A DNA stretch of 64,000 nt. Origin: Mycteria americana (taxonomy: Eukaryota > Chordata > Aves > Ciconiiformes > Ciconiidae). This document shows positions 18,028 to 29,500 of the stretch, one piece after another (the stretch's first letter is position 1; the number at the start of each line of letters is the position of its first letter). The notes below the pieces were generated by a model. It saw only the letters and a list, made by a program, of their open reading frames with translations. It had not been told where the DNA came from and ran no database searches. The stretch is from positions 52,173,562 through 52,237,561 of the forward strand of contig NC_134367.1 in NCBI RefSeq assembly GCF_035582795.1. Reading direction: 5' to 3'. The translations under genes were made by a program, and so were the position numbers.

Positions 18028-19990
18028 CTACAAGAACAGAGTAACTTTAATTAAGAAATATTGTAGAAATCTACATTATAACACACCAAATATTATTTGG
18101 ATTACCAGTCAACAGAGTTCAACAGTTTCTGAAGCAATTCTGAAGCCTCTGAACTTTCTTTAAAAAAAATCAACACTAATGCTGTACAGGCTTTCTTCAA
18201 AAAGTGTTTTTAAATCCTAAGAAAACGGCTACAGAGTTTCTTCTCAGATCAGAATTACTGCCTATTATTTCACTTGTTTATCTCCGATGTACTGTGAACT
18301 GTATAGCGTCTAAAAAAATGGCTACCCCTTCCGAAAATTCCTTTCACAACTAAAACAATCGAACAAAAAGAACTCTTTGTTCACAGCTCCTAAGAGGAAA
18401 CAAATAATTAAAAAAAAAAAAAAAAAAAAAGGTCAACTACAACTTCGTCCCTGCAGATGCCACATTTCGAATTATTCAGGGACAAGGCTACGAAATCCTG
18501 TAATCAATGATAAAACTTCACTGGCACCAGTGTGACAGGACTCCATGCCTTCTTTTATCCATTCCTATCCTTCTGAAAATTTCTCTTTCAGAACACTTAC
18601 CTGCTAAGCTTCAGCCTATGGATGTGGGCAACAAAAGCAGAAAACCAGCAGCTTTTTCTAAGAGCTCTGTCTAAAATAGGGTTGACTATGCTAACTATTA
18701 ACCACCAATCTGGCTTGCTAAGCTTCTTCAATTGTAAATACACAAAAATTAAAAACAAGCAAAAAAAATATAATCCAGCAATTTCAGAAGAATCCACTAA
18801 ATAATACTACAGAAGAGATGTGCCAAAAATGTCCATTTCAAGAGGATCAGCTGAGCCAAACGTGAAACAGATTAGCTACCTGCCATCTTAAAATAGACAG
18901 CTGTCATTTTAAGTACAAACGCATATTTAAACATAGCGATCAGTGGGCACAACAGTTCTGATTACTGAAGGAATGCTGTAACAAACAACACGGTCTACAT
19001 ACAGATGATACCTAAATGCCACCGAGGTGGCCAACAAGCGATTCTTTAGCCCCATTCAGCGACCAAACAGCTCACGCCGGAGTCAAACTGTGTATCCAGG
19101 AACCTTAATTTCTGAAGGATGCGAGCCCGATGTTGCTGGAGCACCCTAAAGCATGGCTGTAGGGCTGACCCAGCCCTGCCTTACAGGGCACTACGGGAGC
19201 TGCGAAGAGCTGCTGCCAACTCTGCCTGCAGGCATCCCCTAACATCCGCATGTGCCTCAGATAGGGTAGTAGGTGTTTTGATCACACGAAGGACTTCGGT
19301 ATTTGATCACGCGGTGACATCATTACTATTTTGACGGCAAAATCCAGAACAGCATGCTCACCTACAAAAACTGACAATTCTAGAGTAAGGGTGTATGCAA
19401 GGGGACGGCACGCGTGCTGCCAGCAGCGTGGCCAGACACACCCCAGCCCACCTGCTGACGACCTGTGGAAGGGCTCAGGAGCAACCCGCGCGTTTTGGGG
19501 GGGGCTGACCCCGAGTAACAGAGCACGGCCCCGGACTGCTCCGCGACACGAGCGGCCACGGCAGGCGCCGCTCGGCTCGCTGCGAGCGCGGACGGCGGGG
19601 GCAGAGGTGGCCCGCGGAGCACGCCGCACGGAGCGGGGGGGGGGAGAAGCCAGAAAACCCGCGGCGGGGAGCGGAGCGGGGACCGGCGGCATCGCAGCCC
19701 CCGCCACGGCCGGGCGCCCGCCCCCAGCGCCCCGCTGAAGCCCCGAGCTCCGCGAGCCGCTCCCGCGGGCTTCGGCCGCGCCGCGGGGAAGGCCGCTCGC
19801 CCCCTCAGCGGCGCGAGGCGGTGCCGGCGGAGGGAGCGGCGCCCGCGGCCCAACCCCGCGGTGCCGGGCGGGGCGCTGCCCCGCGTGAGCCGCCGGCCCG
19901 GGCTCCCCCGGCCCGGCTGCCGCCCCGCCCCGGGCCCCGGCGGCGGCTGGGGGCGGCGGTGGCTGTCTCCCGGCGGCGCCCGGCACTCAC
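18028..19990 (-). other. ZBTB24: ZBTB24 intron 1
   Basis: The donor is GAGCG|gtgagt at the far end, and the acceptor ends ...ttgtag at 18029-18028. It contains a 21-base A run (18410-18430). From about 19430 it enters the CpG island. No gene seen inside. Confidence 0.7.
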
Positions 19991-20160
19991 CGCTCCGCCG
20001 CCGGCCCCCTCCGCAACCGCCGCCGCACTTCCGGCCCGGGCGGCAGCGGCGCGCCTCGCCTCCTGACGTAGAGCGCAGCGCGGGGCGCGGCGAGCGCCGC
20101 CAGCCCCGCCCCCGGCCGCCTTGGCGCGTGAGGCGGAGCTGGCCTGCCCCACGCGTGGGC
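19430..20160. promoter_or_regulatory. ZBTB24: CpG island promoter of ZBTB24
   Basis: Very GC-rich with dense CpG, unlike the AT-rich flanks. It includes an ETS/GABP-type core (cacttccgg, 20026-20034) and a CRE-like tgacgta (20064-20070); there is no TATA box, as expected for a housekeeping promoter. Long open frames here are composition artefacts. The island continues in weaker form into the AK9 terminal exon (20300-20570). Confidence 0.85.
19991..20050 (-). other. ZBTB24: Non-coding first exon of ZBTB24 (5' end approximate)
   Basis: GC-rich sequence ending in a strong donor (GAGCG|gtgagt, gt at 19990-19989) that can splice to the acceptor before the BTB exon. The 5' limit is a guess from the ETS-type motif at 20026-20034. 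Confidence 0.55.
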
Positions 20161-20204
20161 TGCTGTAATGAGCGTTGAACGAGGCGTGACTCCAGAGAAA
20201 AGAT

Positions 20205-20210
20205 TTTAAT
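20205..20210 (-). terminator. AK9: Candidate AK9 poly(A) signal
   Basis: ATTAAA on the minus strand, about 150 bases after the AK9 stop codon, in a short AT-rich pocket (20200-20222) between two GC-rich stretches. Cleavage would fall near 20180-20195. Confidence 0.6.
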
Positions 20211-20358
20211 TTTAAGATTTCGTGCCTAAGAAACTGGTCCTAGGAAGGGTGACGTCGTTCAGCGGCCGCGTTCCAGCAGCGCGGGCGGCCGATGGCGACG
20301 CTCCTTGAGTTGGTCAAAGGAAGTGCTTGCGTGGGTGGGGGGGAGCGGGCAGCCCACG
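20211..20358 (-). other. AK9: AK9 3' UTR
   Basis: Short, GC-rich 3' UTR between the stop codon and the candidate ATTAAA. It contains a tgacgtc palindromic CRE-type motif at 20250-20256. Confidence 0.6.
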
Positions 20359-20561
20359 CTACACAAAACTGGGGCTGGCGTCTTTCAGGGAGAGAAAAGT
20401 TCGCAGCCTGCAGTCGAAGCCCGGGGGCCTGCGCCCCGGCTGCCTGTAGGGGCCCGCCATGGCTGCCCCCAGGTAGGGGACGAGCTGGCAGTGCTCCGTG
20501 AATCGCGCCAGCTTCCTCTGGTACGCCTGCCGCGCCGGCTCCGAGCTCCTGGGGTTGTGCG
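20359..20561 (-). CDS. AK9: AK9 terminal coding exon
   Basis: Encodes [20 protein letters not shown] then ...[13 protein letters not shown] and [16 protein letters not shown], stop TAG (20361-20359). It aligns with the human tail (AFNPKGSEYTRKKYKKKM, CELITYLGAKM, KLKTFLSLRN). Acceptor acttcttgcag. Extremely GC-rich, with many Arg, Ala, Pro and Gly substitutions compared with the human Lys-rich tail. Confidence 0.93.
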
Positions 20562-23500
20562 CTGCAAGAAGTTAAGCGGTGTCCTGTTAACTTCGTGGAA
20601 TTACGTTACAGAAATTTTAAAAGGGATCAAGTCTACACCTGATGTCTTTCTGCTTGGTACAGATAAAACTGCCGTGGGCCGCGCCCGTTGACACCAAACC
20701 GACAGGAAAATCGAGCCTGGTGTTTCAGAAGTTCCCAACTCCAGAAGGGTAATGATACTCACAAAGATCAAGGCTTTTGTAAACAAATAACAAACATATG
20801 CTCAGCTGCCATCAACTTTGCATGCCTCAGGCCGTGAGGGGCTGGTGATACTCGAGGCAATGACAAATTTGGGTAACGCAGCACATAACCCTGAAATGGC
20901 GCTGCGTGGGCATAGCCCAGGCGCGGCGTGGCTGCACTGGGCCGCTGCATCCTTGGCGTAACAGTTCTATGACCTAAATGCTTTGCCTGTAAAAAACCGA
21001 GCCGACTGATACTTCAGAGGAGGAAGGGAATGTCAAGGCCAAGAACTTTACAGCGAAGACAGTATTGTTTCTTTTCTTTCTTACCTCTCTGCCCTAAGCC
21101 GTGTTTTGGCATACATTAGTATTGAGTGCCAATCCTCAGAGTATTCTGTATTATGTTAATTGTTACACTGAGGAAAAGAGGAAGGAGTGATTTAAGAGAG
21201 CCAAATCATAACCATTTTTTTCCTGTAAATGGTACTTTAGACCGCATTACAAAAACTGGACAGCATGAAGAACTATGCTATAGTTCACTGCTATAGAACA
21301 CTTCAGCCCACTAGCTTTAAATTGTAGACAACTGCCTTGAACAGCTTCCGAGTGATTTTTCAAGCATAGCTGTACATAAAGCTCTTACAGGAGTCAAGTT
21401 TGAAGGGCACTAAATCACTCTAGTGATGTACGGTTTCCTACTCTTTTTTTCCAGGAGTAAATATCTTTGCATTTATGATTGATCGCCTGTCACTTCTCTT
21501 CTCGGATACTGAAAGCAATCCAGTATTGTTAGAAAAGCTGCAGGAGCAACTAAACCACTGTTTCTTGTCCCCTATTTAAATGTGAGACTAGAGAGTGACA
21601 TAAGTTGAAGATGAGAAAGTCTTATTTCAGATAGAAATAGGATGTAAAAAATTTCCAGGGGACCACAACGTGAAGCACTTCGATCAAGTTTTTGATCAAG
21701 GATGGCGTGACTGCTCTAAGAGACACACAATAATAAATAATGCTATATTTGCAAAGGAGATTTTTCAGTGTACTGGAATGCTGCCTCTTAAAGTTGGAAA
21801 CAGTTCTACCCAGCGTTAGAAGAAGATAACTTGTTTTCCTGGATTCCTATGGTCAAGCTGTTTGTCACTGCATGAGGAGAAGAGATTTATGCACTTGCAT
21901 AACCTTTCCATTTCATCATCCAGTGCTGATAATGATGTAATGATGCAATATATGAGCAAAGCATTCCTCGTGTGGACATCGTTATGTTAGCAAATCTGTG
22001 CTAACAATAGAATGAAAACAGTCTTTGTGGATGAAACAAACCACAGTATAAAAGCAGTTTTGCTGGCTTAAGAACTGTACATTTATGCAGGGGCTTAGTG
22101 TGTGCCTACACTGTTCAGTGGTCTTCCTTAACAAAGCTATGCCAGCAAAAATGTGTGATAGTCCAAGAAAATTCTGGAGGGCTCTGGAAACTGCATGAGG
22201 AAACACAGGATGTGAAGAACTTCAGACAAATAATAAAGATTGCCATTATCTAAAAGAATAAGTAAAAATTTGAAATAACAAAAGACAAGGTAAAGTTCAC
22301 CCACTGAACAGGTTGGCTTATAAAAGGCAAAACTGGTGGGCTGAAGAAGTGGCAGTCTTGCTGCAGAAATCTCCAGCAGTACTGGAAACCAGACCAGAGC
22401 TGCATCTAGGCTGTTGAAATCCTGAAAGCTGGCACTATTTAGGCTCATTGCAAACTATTGAAGATTATTAGCTGAAACTGCTATTTTGGACTGCAAAAAA
22501 CCAAGCAAAAAAAAAATCCTAAAAAATAGCAACTACGAACACAGGAGAGAAAGCTTGAGCAACTTTCCTCAGTAAAGAAGTAGTCCTAACCTCTGGTAGC
22601 TCCATGAGACGTTTTACTTTATTATTTTGTGGGCTGAGTACAAACCACCTAATTTTAATTTTGGACTGTTTATCTTTGTTAGGAAAAGTAAGGTGGTTGA
22701 TTGGACTGTTGATTAAATAAAAAAAGTTAAAAATAATCAACATACCGATACTCCGAATCACATTAATATTCAGATGTTCCCAGATAATTTCACAAATAAG
22801 CAGACTGATAAATAACATTTCATTTCTCTGTGCTAAAAACTTAAAAATCTAATTAAATCTGCATGGATATCTATTCTTTCATACCATGTAACTTAGTGTG
22901 TCGGTACTGAGCCCATGCAAAAGGGTTTTTTTGAAAACAACAGGTGTTCTATGTGCACTTAAGCTGTTTTTCAATACAGTTAGACCTCTCATTTACATAT
23001 TTAGCTGATGTGTTGTTGGAGATTGTATGATCAGAAAGTTGTCTTCAGGTTATCTGCAAGGCAAGGTTTGTTAATAAGTTTTACTTGACCACCTGATACA
23101 GTTGAAAAAAGGCAAGCATTCAGGCACCTAAACCATTCCTCAGATAGTATTTCAGCAGCCTTTGATTACAGTAATTTTAGTCAATTTTAAAGACAATTCA
23201 GGTTGTCTATGACTAGTTTAAAATGTAGTACCACCTACATTATAACATTTTACTTCCTGTTTAAAAACTCCAATAATGCATGTTAGAAATGTTTTCAAGG
23301 CCATCAGGTTGTTGGTGATAAAAGGTCATTACAGTCTCATGACTTGTGAGAGATCACTTACCTATCTACCTGTCCTATTAACCTTATTTTCCTCCCTGGT
23401 CCTTACACATTTGCAAGAAACTTGGCAGTGTATGCTTAAATCAGTTTATAATAGTATTTTCCCAAGCTGGACATAAGAAAACTACACAAATTGGTTATCA

Positions 23501-26500
23501 GTGTTGTATCAGATGATTTACTGCATTTATATAATTCATTATTTTTATAGCATATTATTTTATACACTACCTTTTAAATGGCAGGCGACAAACAGCAGAG
23601 CAGTTTTTTTTACACTTAGGAATGGAAATTTTGGCTTTAAGCAGCCTACTTCACTCAGAGCTTTTATTAGAGAAGTTGCTACTCCCTAAAGAAAGAAAAC
23701 AGAAGACCATTACAGAAATCTAGAACAAAAATACATTCAAAGCCTGATCCTGTTGTCATGCAAATTTAACAATATCGGATGATTTCTAAGTTGGTGAATT
23801 GTAGAAGATAACAAATAGTATAAAATAGGGAGGGAAGTGACCATGACTCATATTTTATTTCATATTCATGTCTCAAAATGTAACCAACTATCCTTAAATC
23901 ATTCCACATAGGGTTGTGTCTATCCTGGTGTTAAAAATCAAAGCAAAATGTAATCTTACAAGATATGAAAGCAAAAGAGTCACAAAATCCATCATATAAT
24001 ATTGCAGTTTATTATTCCCCTCTGATGGTCTTACTTGTATTTTTTCCATTAAAGCTACAAATATCTAGTATTTTAAAGCTTTTAAAAAATTCCTCTCAAT
24101 TGTAAGTACACAATGTTCAACTTAATTTAATTCCAATAATGAACATAAGACTCATATTGCATTAAAAATGAAATAAACTGGGTGGGATATACTATACATT
24201 GCAAAATCATGTTTTAAAATAGAAAAGCAAAAACTGGCCTGTTCAAGGTATCCAGCCAAAGGAAGTGCAGTGAGTAGTATTGGCTCCTTTATTGGAGGGA
24301 GTTTACGTGGAAGCTTCAAATTCCAGTACTTCTCTGGTAACCTAACCAGATAAATAGTAAGGACTTCTAAGATGTATAAACTGTGACATGATTAAAGATT
24401 AAAATGCAGTTAGTGTATTCACCTCATAAACTTCAGAAGTTTTTCTTCACTTTCAAAAATGTATACCTTATCTTGATATTTTGCTGCACACTCGATGTTG
24501 CCAGGCACCAAAGCTTCATATCTGAAGGGACGGAGCAAGAAAGACTATTAATTCACAAGAAATGTAAAACATCATTTGTGCAGTGTAAATTCATGAGCTA
24601 CTGGGAGCCTTCTGGTAATTTAGCAAGTATAGGAACTACAAAAAAGGAGCAATTGGATCATCCAAGTTTCCACCACATGACTGACAGTTACACAGCTCAA
24701 AATCTGAAAGTCTCTTGCCTCAAAATCTGCTTATTAAGGGGCTTTTATAGTGCTTCTTTAGAGCTCCTCTAGTTAAAATGCCAATCATAGATGTTCAGGA
24801 GATTAAGAAGGGTCAGCATAGAATTGACTTACGGTTCTACCTTGATGAGAAATTCCTGCATGCTGAGGAAATCAGTGGGACTTTATGGTGGAGCTTTATG
24901 GATCTCTTATAAAAATAGTAATAGCTAGTTTTGCACCTACTGAGGTTTTGTGAGATTTGTTTGAACTTTTGAAGGCTTATGATAGAGGAAACTCAAACTA
25001 TATCTGAGCAGTCTTCATCGCAAAAGACAGTAAGCCAACACAGATCCTTGTAGAACCTGTAGCCGTATGAGTTTCAAAAGGTGATTTTACATTGATTTCC
25101 AAAGCCACAGGCACAATACAGAGAATAGTAATTGCTTTTCCTGTCCAAATGCTGAACATTATTAAAAAGTACTTTGAAAGTATTTCCTCATTAATGTGTT
25201 AATATAGGACACACAGTCTGTAATTCAGATTATGAAAACTGCAGTGATGTACCTCTGTTTTCCATCTAGGTAGGTGACTGGACAGTATCCCTGCATTTCA
25301 GCACTTCTAGGGAATAAGGCCTTCACTTCTGCCGCAGTCAGTTTCTTTGGTAGCATATCTGGGGGTGGGAGAGGGTGAGGTGCCAGTGGTGGCACATAAA
25401 CCTCTGGTCTGCTCAAGAATTTCTGTAGAAAAAGCAATTAAATGTTTTCATAATGAAAGAAGTACTGTAAGACTGTTAGTCAAACTCCAGAGGACTGGCT
25501 CACACAATTAAGGTACTTGTTGCTTCTATAACACCTCTCTTAGTGTGCTGGCGCTGCTGCTGCTCTCGGGTAAGTAATTTCTTTTCCAACCCACTCTCAG
25601 TTGAAGTCATCACTATCCGCCCACCATCCATCACTATCCATTGCTATCATTAGCCACTCTCTACCCCCAGTCTCCCCAAAAGAGATGGAGAAAGGAGGAA
25701 ATGGTTGTTTTAAAATGAATGTTTGATCTATGACAATTTATAAGAGGAGCTTTGGTTTGAATGGACTCTCTGCTGCATTTTGTCTGCCTAGACATTTGAT
25801 AGCAGGAGCATACAGAACAAAAGCTTGAATACTAACAACACTAGCCTAATGCAGATTACATATTGCTTGTTTCTGTACGGAATCAAAGAATCTAAGCCAC
25901 AATGTTCCCTCTTCTTGTAATCGCCTCTTGACCTGCTTTTTGTCACTTACATCCAGTTCTTCCTGTGAAGCCATTTTGTAATAGTGTCCTCGAAATTCTG
26001 CGGCAAACTGCAATGATGACGTTACAGAGCAGTCAACCAATTCACCCTTTTCTGCAAGGCTGACGGGACAGTACTGTCCAAACTCCCCTAGCCGATACTG
26101 CAGCTCTTCAGGAGTGATACATAAATCAGCAATGCCGGCTGCTTTTCCTGTTAATAAAAGCAATTAATGATAATGTTTTATTAATGAAAGTCATAGAAAC
26201 ATCAGACATTTCTAGTCAGAAATATTACAGTTTAGAAGATATTATAATTCATCATGTGAAAGTGATACAAAATAATGAGAATTAAAATAGCAATTTTTAT
26301 AGATTGATATTAAAATGAAGTTGGCAACCCATTTTGCCCATTAATTTTAATAACATTTTTCTAGCACTTAAGAAATATAATACTTATTAACGATGTGGGA
26401 TACTCTGCATGCTTAACTTATGAATCTGTTTTCCCTGGGACAGTTCTATTTATGATTTATTGTTTTACTCCTTTGCATTGCTAAGGAACATTCAGCTATT

Positions 26501-29500
26501 ATTTTATTTCTTTACATTGGTGAAAAAGACTATAAGGTGTGATGAAAGCCTCCCCTTTATTCATCCATGTCTTGTAAATGCTACAGTCTATCTGGATTAA
26601 ATATATTCAAAATCTTGAATAAAATGTCATATAAAACCCAAACTATTTAAAAATTGTGTTTTTCAAGCTTCACGTGAAATGGTTAAATGTATTTTAATTT
26701 TTTTTTTTTGGCTTATGACTGCAGTTTTTAAGAAGGGTGCAGCCACAGAGCTGTAAAAGTTAAAACCAAAAGGTGAATATAAGATAAGGAAGTCTGTTTG
26801 CCCTTCATAGGAATTCTAGTTAAACTGTACAGGCATGTTTAAAAGGCATATTTAATCCTGACCAATGCTGACACACAAAAATTCAAGTGGGAACTGTGTC
26901 ATTTTAGACTAAAGTGGTTTTCCTCCCAGAGCACAGAAATTAACTCAGATGGCGTATTTAACCTTAATTCTGAGCTTATAATTAACATTTTACCCCCTCC
27001 CTCTTCCTCCACTGACACTTAAGTGAAGCTGCAAGTCATAGTTCCCATTGTATACTTTGGGGTACCCTTTGTGATTTATCACCCAATGTTGGGGAATCTG
27101 CCATGGACCATGAGACCTCTGACTTCTTTCAGCTGTATTCTGCTACCCTGTTCTTTGGAGTATGGCCTCAGACTGTCCTGTAGTTGGTTTTGTCTTTGCT
27201 CTCTTCAAGAGATCTCTTCAAGATCTCTGCAGATGAGATTGAAGAATTTGAGGGTATGTGTGTGCCCAAGAATTAGCTTCATCGAAAGCAAGTTGAAGTT
27301 GAAATGCAGTCACTACATTGCAGCTTCTTAAAGAAACGAACATTATTCTGAGAAACTTCATTTTTCTTTTACCTTCTCTTATTCTTTCCAGGTATATCTG
27401 GATTTCTTTAACAACCACTTGAACTTCCTTTAGTACTTTGTTCCAGATCCACCACTTGCTCTGAAAGGCATCAATCACACACCAGTTCTGATGCTCCTTC
27501 TTATAGTAGGTCCTAATGGCGTCAATGTGCTGTTTATAGCAGGAGTTTTTAATAGCTAGAATCTGTGAGCTGTCATGGTCAGGGTAGGGAGATCTGAAGA
27601 CAATGAAAAATAACATTGATTTAAGTCTGAAGATTAGATAATTTCATTGAATTTCAGATGTAAATTCTAGAGTTCACTTTAAGTCCGTTTTAGAAAATTC
27701 TGCTTATTTGACAGTGTAGAACATACGGGAGAAATACAACTTTCTTATCAAGGCTGTTACCAGTTACATATAAAAAGCAGCGTACTTCTGATCAGACAGT
27801 TACGTTCAGAAACAAAGAACAAAACTTTTGCTATTTATGTCCCACATACAACTCATTAATATTGTAAACGATTTGGAATGTATCAGCACATATTAACTGA
27901 CACACACTACCCATATACCATTAAATGGTGCCCTAGACAAAATGCTATGAGACTTTAAAAATGGAATTCATTTGTTTTTTGAAAAACAGGCTTAATTTTT
28001 AATTATGCTGTTGTTTGAAATCAAGAAGTAGGCAAAATCCTTGGATTTGAAAACTGTCTGTCATATTTATATATACATAAATGAAAATAATCCATCTGAC
28101 CTCTAAAAATATTATGCAAGACCAGAAGAGATATTTTGACTAGAACATAGAAGCATTTCCTGTTCTGGTTCTTAATTTAAATGATGCCAAAAAAAAGATA
28201 AACTTCTGTTTTAATAGGATTAATTTCTCTGTAAGTTGTACCTTTCAGAAATATCTGATATTGCACATTTGATTTGTATTTAAGCCTATGAAATGTAATT
28301 AGTTTGCTATTTCAAATGAAAAGTTTAAAGTAAATACTTTCAAAAAGGCAGCATTAATTTAATTTTTTGCAATGGAAATTGTCTTTAGGCTTTTAGTAAA
28401 CAATTAAGCATTGTACTGATTACTTGATAAAAAGAAAGAGACAAAATGAAAGAGACATGCAATAATGCTCTAAGCTATCTGGAACTTCTTAGAAACGCTT
28501 CCTCTAATGAGAACCAGGTTCTTATACAGTTTAATTTTAAGGTGAATGTTCTGTTCTTTTTAATTCTCTGTCCGTTTATAAACTACTTACTGCACTTCCT
28601 CAAAAACAACCAACAGCTCTTTAAAAAGAATATTTATCTCCTTAGAAAAACAAAGAAGGGAGCGAGCTGAATTGAAAGGTTTAGATGAGCAACTCGTGAA
28701 TTTTATATGTTATTAAAATGTTATTTCTATTTTTTAGAAAGAACTCCAATTAAGACAAAAGAGAGCTTATTAGATGAAGTATCAATTTCCCTTATGATGA
28801 TAACCATTGAATTGATGAATAATAAACTTCAGTAGCAGAGTGAACTAGTAACATTTCTGATGTACGGTTTCAATAAAACCAGTGTAACTAAGCAGTGGGT
28901 GCACAGCATTGCACGTCTGTGACCTCAGTCATGCAATCAGGGGATCTGGCCAGAGCATGCCACAAATTCCTTATGTCTCTGTTTCTGGTCTATGGAAATC
29001 AAAGCATGAGAATGTAGAGGGACTGGTGCCCATGTCTTTTCACAGGTGGAGTTTGGAGACAGCTGGATTATGCACCAGCTTAGATACAGCCTCTCTGGGT
29101 ATAGCACTGAGGCACATAAATAGAGAAATGACAATATCGTGTGGATAAAAATATTGCTATCAGGGAGCATCACTACCGATTCGTGCTTTCCTTATCCAAC
29201 AGTGCTCTTCTGAACACTTCCTTTGCATCCATTTCTAATTCAAAGATTTTCACTGGAATTATCCTAGCTGATTCCAAGAGGTTTACTTGTTTTCTTGTTA
29301 CAGGATATCCATCAATTACAACTCTGCATACAAACACAAACAGAAAGACAGTTTTCCTAAGAAGTCAGTTTCTAATTAACCATTAAGACTATGTATATTC
29401 CTAGTAGATTCTCAATAGACACAAAAGTCTACACCCATGCCATGAAGTTATCGCTGCCCTGACTTGATAGACACAGTCTTCACTCCTAAGAATTTACAAT

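Noticed and set aside
19282-19986. 234-codon minus-strand frame and other long frames in 19.3-20.15 kb
   Set aside because: Frames in a CpG island of extreme GC content; low-complexity Ala/Arg/Pro/Gly products, overlapping each other on both strands.
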